From contig BCJJ01000042.1 in the NCBI GenBank assembly GCA_039545355.1, positions 37,479 to 101,478 on the forward strand: a stretch of 64,000 bases of DNA, written 5' to 3'. The translations under genes and the position numbers were made by a program. This document shows positions 13,101 through 22,958 of the stretch, in pieces. Source of the stretch: Trichosporon coremiiforme (taxonomy: Eukaryota; Basidiomycota; Tremellomycetes; Trichosporonales; Trichosporonaceae). Each line of letters begins with the position of its first letter. Within the stretch, counting starts at the first letter, position 1. The notes beneath the pieces were generated by a model. The model made no database searches and had not been told where the DNA came from. It was given only the letters and a program-made list of their open reading frames with translations.

Positions 13101-14841
13101 GGGCTGCTCTGCTGTGATCAATGACAACATCGACTGGCTATCTGTCTGAAGTCTCACCCCGTACGCCCTTTCCCTCTCCTTGCTCGCACCCTGGACCGTT
13201 GCCCTACTAGCCCTGCTAGCCCTGTTGCCGTACCCACCGACTGAATCCCACCGCATGACCTGACCCGACCTGACAATACAGTCATACACCCATAGTCATT
13301 ACCCATACACACTCCGCGCCGCACCTGTCCGTCGCCTCGCTCTTCCCTCGTCATCGTCTTTGGCTTCTCCTCCAATCTCATCTCGCAAACAGCAACACTC
13401 CTGCACACACATCACACACACGCTCGGCAACGACGACGACACAGTTTTTAACGACCCTCACCCCTCCTCTCCGGCACCGACCCAAAACTCTATTTCGGCG
13501 GCAGGATCTGCGCTGACGCACCGACACTGTAACACCCCCCTCTGCCGCTGCCGCTGAGCGGACTCACCCCTGCCCCAGCCTCCGCCTGCTATCACCGCTC
13601 CTATCGCCGCCGCCCGCGTCGAACAGCCGCCCAGCTGCCGTGCAGTCGTCCCAGCTGCATCAGTCGTATTAGACCTGACACCCGACCAGCTTGCGTACCA
13701 ATTCTCGCCGACGGAGTTGCAAGCAACAGCAACCAGCGAGCGAAAAATCGGTCCATCGACAACACCGCCAGTTCCTTGTAGGCTTTTTCGCCTTGGCAAC
13801 CACCGACCGGACCGCCTTCCCCCGTCTCCAACACCTTCCCTGCCAGTTCCACATTGGCCCGGGGCTGTCCCTGTACCGCCCTTGACGACTTGCGGTTCCT
13901 CATTCCACCCAGACCCACCCCTGCAGAGCAGCCAGTGCATCGATCGACCGACCGGCACGCAACTCCGACTCTCACTCTTCGACTTTGTATCTCTATCTTT
14001 CACCGCATACCCCATACCCATTTTCTCGGCATAACGACCTCGAGACCTCGACCGACCCAGCTGCCGATTCCGGACGACCCGATACACAACTGGAACCGGG
14101 AGACTGAATCCAAATCCCAGGCGCGGCCGAAATAACTCGACGGACGAAACACATCCACTCTTCAGTACCTGGCTTAAACTGGTCCTTAGACTGCTTCTAG
14201 GATCAGTAACGCAATCGCCCAGCGTTCTCCTGGCCAATACAATACGAAACATCAAAGTGAGTACCCGCACGTTTTGCATCCCCGCATTGCTACCAGTGAC
14301 TCGGGTTCGCGTCTCGATCCCATTTTGGCGTACGCGAAGGGGGTGTGCAGCCGTGTCGACGTCTTGGGTTGAATCCACCTGCCCAGTCTAGTTAGATTTC
14401 CGCGCATCCATTCCACATTCTACAATCACCCGCCTGTGTGTTCGCTCGCCGAACGGACGCTTGAATCAGCCCAAACCCGAACCAGCCCCCCATCCCCCCG
14501 GCCGCCGGGCCACCCGCTCCGATCGCCGTGGCACGTTTCTTTGCGCTAACAGGTGTAGCACGGTATCTGCCCTTCGCTCAACCCACCAGAACGCATTGAG
14601 AACGAGTTCGAACTCTCAAGACGAGAGCCTGAACCTGGACGAAGTACCATTCACAGATCACCCAGTTTCCCAGTCACCCAGCCCGCCGACCTCAGTTGAG
14701 CGAGCAGCACCGACAACCCTGAAGTTCAATTCCACGAAGCCCACCACCGCCTCTCGTCAACCCAGTATCCCTTGCACTTCTTCTTCGTTCTCGATTGCGT
14801 CGGGTTTACACCCAGTCCTCAAGGACACCCGGGTCGACACT
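13100..14841 (+). promoter_or_regulatory. Long pyrimidine-rich leader of the RhoGEF gene
   Basis: Upstream of the first usable ATG (14842) lies a long C/T-rich tract with many CCACC, CTCTT and ACACAC runs, typical of promoter and leader DNA in this organism. No ATG is found between the acceptor at 14552 and 14842. The extent of promoter versus transcribed leader cannot be set from sequence. Confidence 0.4.
14257..14552 (+). other. Probable 5' UTR intron (296 nt)
   Basis: A consensus donor AAA|GTGAGTA at 14257 and a strong acceptor GCGCTAACAG ending at 14552 bracket this stretch. Removing it leaves no ATG before 14842, so the intron would lie wholly in the leader of the RhoGEF gene. Confidence 0.5.
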
Positions 14842-17800
14842 ATGGCTGTGCTTCGAGGCCCGTCCCCCTCAAAATCTCGAGGCTTAGGCTCAGGCTCAGT
14901 CCTGTCGGTCCCTGCTTCATCCCCTCCCCCGCGATTAAGCCTCGACCTCGGCCCGCCGATATTTGAAGAGCACAGGTCAAACTCCCCCTTCCGCTCAGCC
15001 TCGCCCTTCAAGCTCGGCACTGAGCGAACAGGTTCTCCAGCCCCAAGTTTCCACTCGGCTCGGTCGACGTTTTCTGTCAGGTCGGGTTCTGTCATGGACC
15101 GACCACGCCCCATTCCCTCCATCACCATTCCAGAAGCGACTCCAGAATCCCCCCTCTTCTCGGCTTACCCCATCCTATCGCCAAACCCGACAAGTCCACC
15201 GATTGCCGCACCTCAGCCCCAGAAGGAGGCAGACACGCCCGAAGTTGAAGACGCCCCTTCGAGCTCTTCTGAGCACTCTTCTGCGACCTGGCCGAGACGT
15301 AGCAAGCTCCTTTCGAACTCTGCCCCAAAGTGCTGTGACCAAAACAAGCTCGACGCCTTTCAGGGGGCTAGCAGCAGTGGCTCGGGATCCAGCACTGCGC
15401 TCACTAACCTGGGCCAATCCTCGCGGACAGACTCTACACTAAGCCTGACGCGCCGGAGATCTACCAGTGTCGTCGGCCTGATCAAACGTGCTCAGGAAGC
15501 GGCTTTCGGTATCCAGTCCCCTCCCAAGCCTGGTCACCTGCGAAGGGCGTCGATGAACTGTGGAGATTTCGCAGACTCGTCTCGCATCCGTCCTGTCGAG
15601 TCGGTTGGTCAGCTGGACACAATACCGTACGGCTACGGTCGAGACGCGGCGGCCGACTATACACGCCAACCGGCCATCTCGTCATCCACTGATCAAACGC
15701 ACGCGCTCGGACTGTTGACCGGTCTCAGCGACAACAAGCCACTCTTGGACCTCGAGGGTCTGACGATCACTCCCCGCAAGGAGACCCAGGAGGAGGTGCT
15801 CTACGACAGGGAGGCGACCCAAGCGGACGGCGCCTCATTTGTCTCGGAACCCTCGACACAGACCTCTCCCTCGGTCATGACCAAGTCGCTGCCATCGACC
15901 AAGACTTCGCTGTCGCGCAGCGCTCGCAGCGGCAAGGAGGGACACGAGGAGCCGCCGCAGGCCGACCTGTCGATGACTGCCCGCGTCCTGCTGGACAAGC
16001 GACGCATGATTCTCCTTGAGATCGCGGAGACAGAGGTCACTTACGTGCAAGACTTGAGAAGCCTCGTGCAAATCTACCTCCCCCAGCTTGCTGCGCTTCC
16101 TCACGTCTCCGAGAGCTCGCTCCAGCTCATTTCGCGCAACACGAACGACCTGCTCGACTTCCACGTTCAGCTCGCCGCCCACATGGTTGACATTCTCAAG
16201 TACCAAGGAATGGGCTACGATTACGCAGAACCTCAAACTGTTGAGAAGGTCACGAAGGAGTTTGCCGAGCTCTTCGTCCGTGAGGAGACCAGCTTCAGGC
16301 TCTACAACGACTTTTGCGCTGGCTCCACGGCCGCCGGCGCGTATGTTCGCACGATCGCCAGCCGGTCCGACTACGAGGCGTTCGAGAAGCGGTGCCAGTA
16401 TGTTGCATCAAACACGCCGCACGCAACTTTGCGAGACATTCTCGCAGGCGCCCCTCCGCAGCCAACCCGAACTCGCTTACGCTTCAAGGACATTCTGATC
16501 ACGCCCATCCAACGCGTGTGCCGATACCCCCTCCTCCTTGCGTCACTTTCGGCTGATGTCAGCCGCGAGCTTCCCCAGAGCGAGGTCGTCGCCGAGGTGG
16601 AGAAGGCTCAGAACGTCATGCGTGCTGTCGCGGAAAACGCCGATGAGGCTCGCAAGCGCAAGGAGGTCGAGCTCAAGTCTAACCTCATCGCTGAGCGAAT
16701 GGAGAACAATGTCGCTTTGACTGCGGACTTTGTCCGGCGCTTGGGTCACTGCCGCTTCGTCGGAACCCTGGAAACCCTTTACCATCACCCGACGATCGCA
16801 CCGCTCGACTCGTCGGCTCGCGTGCGCTACCTCGCGGCCTTCCTTTACCGTGGTTATCTGATCCTGAGCAAAGTCAGGCGTGGAAAGGTCTTTGACCCTT
16901 ACCATTACATCCCCCTCGAGGTTTTCGAGATTGAGGACTTGACCGAAGGTGAGTTCGGTGTCACCGGCCGGATCGGACGGATCGGCTGGAAGGGTGACGT
17001 CATGCGATCATGGGAGTCTGACCAGAAAAATGCTAACATTCGTTTAGCTCAAGGATTCCTCAGCCACTCGATTCGCCTGAAGCTGCGCGAGCACAACCTG
17101 GACGTCGGATGCGCCTGCGACGCGGAGAAGGAACTATGGATCAGCGAGCTTGCCTCGGCGCGGGACGACAGTACAATGCCGCCGTTCGAGATGCCCTCAA
17201 GTATCTCGCTCGCAGCCCCTCGCACGCGACACATGTCGATGGCCAAGGGCGACAGCGACAAACCGCCCGTGCCCAAGCGGTACTCGTTCCTCGGGGACGG
17301 TGAGACGCCCTTCATCATGCCCCGAACTCCCAGCAAGCGTCACACGCTGCTGGGCGACGAGTTTAACATGAAGGGCTCCATGGAGCCCGTGCCTCCTATT
17401 CCCCGATCGACATCGCTACTCATGACGGCCGCGAACCGCACAAGCCGCAAGCGGAACTCGGTGTACACGGGCATGCCGGCCGAAGAAGTGATGCAGACCG
17501 AGTCGCCGACGTCTCTCTCTCCGTCGCAGAGCTTCAATGAGGGACCGTCTTCACGTCAATCCACTATCAGCTTATCGGTTAGCCGTCCCACGCTCCACGT
17601 CCGGAACCAGATCGACCGAGCACTGTCCGACCTCGTCTCGGACAGCATCGCGAATGTCCGCAACCGCGAAGCGATGGCGCGACCTCCGTCCATCGACCCC
17701 CGTCGCAGCATTCTCGACGCAACGAGTCTGCGCCGCCGGCGCAGCATGGCCGAGATGAGCGGGCAGGTCAACATGGTCGCGGCTCACGTCAAGGGCGTCG

Positions 17801-18396
17801 TGCGCTCCAAGTCGCGGCGTACGTTTACAATCGGCGACAGCGAGAACGGCAACTCGTCCGGTGCCTCTGGTGAGACTGAGGTCCTGCCGAGCCGGTCGGC
17901 GTCGTACACTTCGGTGGTGGAGGCGGTCCCAGTCCCGACACTGCACAAGCTGCACTCGTCTGTCTCGTTGAGACGGGGTTTTGGCCACAAGCGTGACGGT
18001 TCGAATGCCTCAATGATGAGCGCGTTTGAGGTCCCGCATGCCAAGTCTGTTCCGTCGTCTCCGAAGACTCCGCGCCGCAAGCCTCTCGAGGAGGTGGAGA
18101 ACGAGGACGACTTCGTTCTCGTGCCCGCCGAGATCCCCGAAGGGGGGGAGGAGCGCAAGTCGCCTTTGACCCGCTCGCTGTCGATCTTCACCCCTCGGCG
18201 CACGCCTCGATCGCGCTCGAACTCGCGCAGCGCCTCAGCTTCCGCCGCTGCCTCGCGCTCCTCATCTCCGAGCAAGGAGTCGCCGCCGTTGGACGAGTTC
18301 GGTGCCCCGCTCCCGTCGACCGACCCTCCGCGCCCGATGTCAAGACGTCGACGGTCGATCCGCTTCCTCGGCCTGAAGGGCTTCACCCCGATCTAA
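14842..18396 (+). CDS. Rho guanine nucleotide exchange factor (DH-PH)
   Basis: Activator of Rho-family GTPases, acting in polarity, cell wall or cytokinesis signalling at the cell cortex (family knowledge). The frame is open upstream of 14842 but has no ATG there, so 14842 is the start. An in-frame intron at 16949-17047 (99 nt, GTGAGT ... GCTAACATTCGTTTAG) should be removed: it restores a compact PH-like stretch and gives 1151 aa. The DH domain spans about residues 384-611 and shows the ILLEIAETEVTYVQDL start and the KDILITPIQRVCRYPLLL helix. A PH-like module follows to about residue 738. The N-terminal 380 and C-terminal 410 residues are Ser/Pro/Arg-rich, with repeated RRRS- and RKS-type sites that could be kinase targets. 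Which GTPase it serves is unknown. Confidence 0.92.
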   Translation: MAVLRGPSPSKSRGLGSGSVLSVPASSPPPRLSLDLGPPIFEEHRSNSPFRSASPFKLGTERTGSPAPSFHSARSTFSVRSGSVMDRPRPIPSITIPEATPESPLFSAYPILSPNPTSPPIAAPQPQKEADTPEVEDAPSSSSEHSSATWPRRSKLLSNSAPKCCDQNKLDAFQGASSSGSGSSTALTNLGQSSRTDSTLSLTRRRSTSVVGLIKRAQEAAFGIQSPPKPGHLRRASMNCGDFADSSRIRPVESVGQLDTIPYGYGRDAAADYTRQPAISSSTDQTHALGLLTGLSDNKPLLDLEGLTITPRKETQEEVLYDREATQADGASFVSEPSTQTSPSVMTKSLPSTKTSLSRSARSGKEGHEEPPQADLSMTARVLLDKRRMILLEIAETEVTYVQDLRSLVQIYLPQLAALPHVSESSLQLISRNTNDLLDFHVQLAAHMVDILKYQGMGYDYAEPQTVEKVTKEFAELFVREETSFRLYNDFCAGSTAAGAYVRTIASRSDYEAFEKRCQYVASNTPHATLRDILAGAPPQPTRTRLRFKDILITPIQRVCRYPLLLASLSADVSRELPQSEVVAEVEKAQNVMRAVAENADEARKRKEVELKSNLIAERMENNVALTADFVRRLGHCRFVGTLETLYHHPTIAPLDSSARVRYLAAFLYRGYLILSKVRRGKVFDPYHYIPLEVFEIEDLTEGEFGVTGRIGRIGWKGDVMRSWESDQKNANIRLAQGFLSHSIRLKLREHNLDVGCACDAEKELWISELASARDDSTMPPFEMPSSISLAAPRTRHMSMAKGDSDKPPVPKRYSFLGDGETPFIMPRTPSKRHTLLGDEFNMKGSMEPVPPIPRSTSLLMTAANRTSRKRNSVYTGMPAEEVMQTESPTSLSPSQSFNEGPSSRQSTISLSVSRPTLHVRNQIDRALSDLVSDSIANVRNREAMARPPSIDPRRSILDATSLRRRRSMAEMSGQVNMVAAHVKGVVRSKSRRTFTIGDSENGNSSGASGETEVLPSRSASYTSVVEAVPVPTLHKLHSSVSLRRGFGHKRDGSNASMMSAFEVPHAKSVPSSPKTPRRKPLEEVENEDDFVLVPAEIPEGGEERKSPLTRSLSIFTPRRTPRSRSNSRSASASAAASRSSSPSKESPPLDEFGAPLPSTDPPRPMSRRRRSIRFLGLKGFTPI

Positions 18397-19612
18397 ACTG
18401 CCCTCTCATCATTTACCACCATCTGAACAACTGATTCACAACTTGCACGCATCCAAAACTCAACACACACACCCCAGCACTCATATCCTGCATTTTTCCT
18501 GAAGCATAGCTTATATCTTTGAAGCTCATCACACGCACAGCCTAATAATTGGTCTCGGATTGTACTCTGTTGTTTATAGTATCATGCACCTCGTCGAGCG
18601 AGCAGAGCGGAGCAGTACACCGGCGTTCACTGACTGCTTATTGACCCTTAGTTAGCCCCAATAGATCTCGTCCCAGGAAGGGATCTCATGACGAGTTCTC
18701 CGAAGCCCGTACAGCCAACCACATTCCCGTCGGCCATCGGGGCATGCGGGGCAGCGGCACGCCTTCATTCCTACTACCAAAGCTTATGCATGAATGCAGA
18801 GCTTAAGAACTTGTGGAGTGAGAAACGGAGGCTGAGGCTCATGGCTGAGAGGCTGAGAGGCTGAGACACTTCGAGGCATTCGAGACAAGTTCGAGACAAC
18901 TAGGAATGGGCCACGGCACGATCTCCATGCCACGGCACGGGTTATTTCGTCTTCGGACGCTTGCCCGTTCAGCCGCCGTGGACCGAAAGATCGGTGGAGC
19001 TGGGTTTCTATCTTGGGCAACATAGAAGTGATCCTGACGCAGAACACCGAGCACCAGCCGAACGTCAGAACGTGTAGGATACAGGGGTGGGAGAATTGGG
19101 GACAAAGCAAGGATGCCAGGATAGTGAGGACTGGTGGAGAAACGTGTCTAGGACAATCTCGTCTTATCAGACACCTTCCTCGTGCGACTTTGGGCTTGAT
19201 CAGGACGGACATTTTCTTGAGGACGATGACGAAGAAAATGTGCCCAGGGAGAGTAGTGGAGGGATATCGCTTCAAGCTGACACGAGAATCTGGGAAACTC
19301 ATGTCGTTCCATGCCCCAGTTCAACCCTTCTCATGGATCATGCATGTCCTGAGGGATTCCTGACGTGCTGTGATGACGCGCGTGCTTTCGCTCGTCTCCA
19401 CTCGTCCTCCACTCGTCTTCCACTCATACTGACGCTCCTCTTGCCAGACACCGAACTAAACCGCACCGGTTCCTAGCCACTTTCTCGGCTGTCCACCACT
19501 CCTCCCTCCCTTTGCTCCACAATAATAATTCCTCTACTCGTCCAGCGCAAAAAAAAATCTACAGCTGCATAGGGATAGACCAGATGATGCAAAAGAAGGA
19601 TCGCAAAAATGC
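18397..19612. other. Intergenic between RhoGEF and tRNA-Asn
   Basis: About 1.2 kb without a supportable gene. Just after the stop codon the sequence turns A/T-richer, as expected of a 3' UTR. Open frames of up to 172 codons on the minus strand have no recognisable domain. Confidence 0.5.
18843..18866 (+). repeat. Three tandem GGCTGAGA units
   Basis: Three perfect adjacent copies of an 8-base unit, with a partial copy just upstream. Non-coding. Confidence 0.8.
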
Positions 19613-19695
19613 TGCCCCACACGGGCTCGAACCGTGGACCTCGGAGTATGTTAAGAGATAACAGCTCCACGCGCTAGCCAACTGAGCCATAGGGC
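19613..19695 (-). tRNA. tRNA-Asn(GTT) with 11-nt intron
   Basis: On the minus strand the 5' GCCCTAT pairs with GTGGGGC over seven positions (including G-T pairs). The T arm is CACGG-TTCGAGC-CCGTG. The anticodon stem TGGAG/CTCCG encloses 18 nt, that is a 7-nt loop CTGTTA..A plus an 11-nt intron after position 37, so the anticodon is GTT. The D stem has one mismatch. A CTCTTAA string inside the intron could suggest Lys(CTT), but the 5-bp anticodon stem places GTT at positions 34-36. Internal A and B boxes serve as the RNA polymerase III promoter. Confidence 0.85.
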
Positions 19696-20133
19696 ATCTT
19701 CTGTTCACACCAGAAGTGGCGGGTTGATCACGTGGGACCGCGGGTTTCCGGATTTCCGCAACCGATCTTCTCGTGGTTATCTCTCTTCACATCTGCAGCG
19801 GTTGAACTGCATGTTAGCTGGAGGAGACGTTGAGGTAAGAGATGGGCGGGTGGGCGATGCGGGGTCTGAAGTGCGACCTGCAGAGCCTCGTCATAGTCGT
19901 GGGATGTAGGACCGCCGATGACGAGGTGTGTCGGACGAGTGCAGTCAAGGGCGGAGGCTGTGAAGTGAGACACAAGGGGTGCGCTGAGCTTGTCTCATCC
20001 CCGCCCTTCTCTGACTACCTCCACTGTCTACAACACCTCCTCACGTACAAGATACGGCTAAACTTTCAGTTGCTTGCCAAAAGCACAAGGCAACCTTCGC
20101 GTATTCGACGATGGGCTTGGGGGGCCAAAAGAA
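19696..20133. other. Spacer between two tRNA genes
   Basis: 438 bases between tRNA-Asn and tRNA-Val. No gene or clear motif was seen. Confidence 0.5.
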
Positions 20134-20218
20134 TGACCTCTGGCGGGGTCGAACCGCCGACCTTATGCGTAAGACACAAGTGTTAAGCATACGCTCTAAC
20201 CAACTGAGCTAAGTGGCC
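20134..20218 (-). tRNA. tRNA-Val(AAC) with 11-nt intron
   Basis: Minus-strand cloverleaf: acceptor GGCCACT/AGAGGTC (one mismatch), D arm with GCTC/GAGC, anticodon stem TATGC/GCATA (perfect), T arm GGCGG-TTCGACC-CCGCC. The 18-nt loop reads TTAACA, then an 11-nt intron, then C, giving anticodon AAC. It lies 438 bases upstream of, and on the same strand as, tRNA-Asn. Confidence 0.93.
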
Positions 20219-20584
20219 TTGGATTGCTGTCTGTTCGTCTCTCCGAGCAGCGGAGATGAGCGGCAATAGCCGCCGAAGATCGCGAGTTCTTACCCCGTTA
20301 CAGAGTCGCAGGACCGCAAGCGACAGTAGTAAAGAGGTAGTGGGGTCAGAAGCAATCAGTGGCTAGTGAGTAGCAGACAGTCGGCACCGTACGGGTTCAT
20401 AAATCTATGTACAACTCAATGAACAACATGCACATGCAGTCGCACTGCGACGATCCTTGATTGCGCTTGAATGAAATGAATGAACGTGAAAGTGTGGTCG
20501 TGGGGTCGTAAATGATGGAGTGCGGGCTGCGGCACTCGGCTGGCCTGCGGTGTCGTTTCGACACATTTCTGCTGTCAGTTGCGG
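20219..20584. other. Spacer and Cdc14 3' flank
   Basis: 366 bases between tRNA-Val and the Cdc14 stop codon. A/T content rises near 20400-20510, as expected of the 3' UTR of the minus-strand gene. No other feature was seen. Confidence 0.5.
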
Positions 20585-22958
20585 TCAATGGCAGACTAAC
20601 TCACAATCTGTGGAGTTGGAAACGGGTGTCACCATGCTGGTCACGGCACCGCTAAGGCGCGACAGAGTCGTCCACGATCGCGGAGTCGGGTTTGAGCGCC
20701 GGCTGGAGACCTTGGTGCGCGGCGAGACGACAGCGGGTGCCGGCGGCATCGGCTCTGAGGGATCGCTGCTGTCCGAGAATACCGAGTTCTCCGCGGCCGA
20801 CACTGTCGATCCCGACACACCCGATGTGGCCGCAGCCTTCTCCTCCTTGCCGAACGGGAGCGCTCCTCGCCTCGGAATAGTGCGGCCGTTCTCCTTGCTG
20901 ATGCTGGGCGAGGGCGGAGTCAGCGGCTGGTTTGCAAGCTTCTTAGTCTGCGTTGGCGGCGTCTGTGGCTCGTCGTGCTCGGCGATCGGAAAGGTGCCAT
21001 TCTCATCGTCACCGAACGGCGTCGAGTCGCGACTCGGTGGGGGAGAGCTGAGACCCGACTTGGACAGCGGCGACTCCCCGGGGCGACGCTTCGGGGAACG
21101 CTGATCGATCTCGGAGTTGCTCGAACTGCAGCTAGCGTTTGAGGGCGAGCGAGCGAGGACCGGCTGAGCAGTCAGATCCGCATTCAGGAACTCTCCGCGA
21201 ACACTTTGAGAACCTGACGACGCAACAGGAGCGCGCGTAGAGCCACGCTTCACTCCCCTAGCTGAAGCATCGGTTCGGTCTTTGCTAGCTCGGGGAGAGG
21301 TTGAAGCGGGTTCGTCGGCCACAACAGTGAGCTCGATCGTCGTGTTCTTGCCTTGAGGGCCCTTGCGCGGTTGTCCGACCGCGTCGCCTTGCTTGGCCGT
21401 GCTGTTGGGCGCAAGAACACGGGCAGGCGTGAGCGGTCGCCGTGGTCGAGACTCATCGGCCGGCTCTTCCGGCAGCGAAACATCCTCGTACTCCTGAGGT
21501 GGCGTGGGGAGAGACTCGGCGGGCCGGCGCATCGCGTCAACGGCGGCCTGATGTCAGCTAAAGCAGACTCCGCGTAGCCTAATCGCACTCACCCATCCAG
21601 CCCACTTCAACTGGTTGAGCTGCATATAGCGCTGCTGAGGTCCGACAACCATTCCAGGTCGGACAACACGCATGTAGCCGATGACTTCTGACGCCGTAAA
21701 GTTGTACTTGTAAATCAGGTAAGCGCCGATAAGGACTCCAGTGCGTCCCAGTCCAGCCTTGCAGTGAACTGCAATCTTCTTGCCCCTCGACACCCATTCC
21801 TCAGCGAGGTAGATGAACTGGCGGACAATCTCATCGGTGGGGTTCGTTCCGTCGTCAAAGTACATGTCGACTTGCAGTCAGCACAGCCTCCTGCCGTTAC
21901 TCACCATGCTTGAAGCCCCTCTCGAGGAACCGCTCTTTGTTGTAGCTGCAAGTTAGCGCCGCTAAGCACGCATACTTACAGCTCGTCGTTCAGGCGGATC
22001 ACAACGCCAACCTCCTCGTCCTCAAACTTGTTCAAGACCTTCTCGAACGCTCCGACGAGCATGCGCTTTTGGCCGCTGGTGTACTCGGGCACCTTCTCAC
22101 CCTCGGGGGTGTTTCGCGCAATCCAGACCGGATCCATGGGAGAAGCAAACGCCACGAAGGGACCAAGGACATTCAGGTCACCGTTCCTGTCCATTAGCCA
22201 CGGTACGATCGTCCTACTCACTCGACCTTCTCATAGTACCGGTAGTCCTGGGCGTCAAACTCCCGCAACATCAGCAGTTTGTTCTGAGACGCCTTCCACA
22301 TTCCATAGAGCACATCCTGAAGTCAGCTCTGTCAGATGGACCGGCTAACGCACCTGAATGCTTAGAGCAAACTCGTTCGGTCCGTTGCCAGCGTCACGGA
22401 ACGGAATAACTTCGATATGCGCAATGGTCTGGAAAGCCTCCCAGGGATCGATGTGCTCCACGATAAGCTGGGCGTCAGTTGAGATCCTGCTGAGTGACAT
22501 ACACAGTAGAGTGCCGCCATCAGCGTCAGGTTGGTTTTCGTCTCTGCCGTTGGGCTCGTGTACAGACAGACCGGTCTTCTCTTGTTCTCCTTAGACTGGA
22601 TCTGGTCAGATCTGGCTCCTTTCAGGATCTCACCTTCATCTTCTCGTACAGAGCAACGCACGCATCGTAGGTATACGCCAAGTTGAGTGGTCCATAGTCG
22701 TTCTTGAACGGAGTGTAAACCAGAATGTCATCGACTGCGGATAGGTCAGCGACCACGAGATGGTTTGATGATCGACGCACGGGTGTAAAGCTCGATAGTC
22801 CTTCCGGTCGTGGGATGGGCGTACGGGCCCAGGCTCGCTTCCTTCGAGTTGAGGGTCGTGAAGAGGAAGTGGTCCGAAAGTTCGGCAACGGCGTTCGGGA
22901 GTTGACGACCGGCGGAGGAGCGCTCCGAGCGAGCGCTGCGCTCGGCGCTGGTGGTCAT
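20585..22958 (-). CDS. CDC14: Cdc14 dual-specificity phosphatase
   Basis: Conserved cell-cycle phosphatase that reverses CDK phosphorylation at mitotic exit and in septation, in nucleolus, spindle poles and bud neck (family knowledge). I built nine exons: 22958-22781, 22734-22634, 22601-22503, 22467-22354, 22316-22222, 22186-21980, 21945-21905, 21870-21593, 21547-20585; all phases agree and give 691 aa. The eight introns are 46, 32, 35, 37, 35, 34, 34 and 45 nt. The N-terminal pseudo-phosphatase half includes ILVYTPFKNDYGPLNLAY. The catalytic half has YFDDGTNP and the HCKAGLGRTG loop (Cys315, Arg321), then RPGMVVGPQQ. The last 320 residues are disordered, rich in Ser/Pro with several S/T-P sites and basic patches, the usual regulatory tail. 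Confidence 0.96.
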
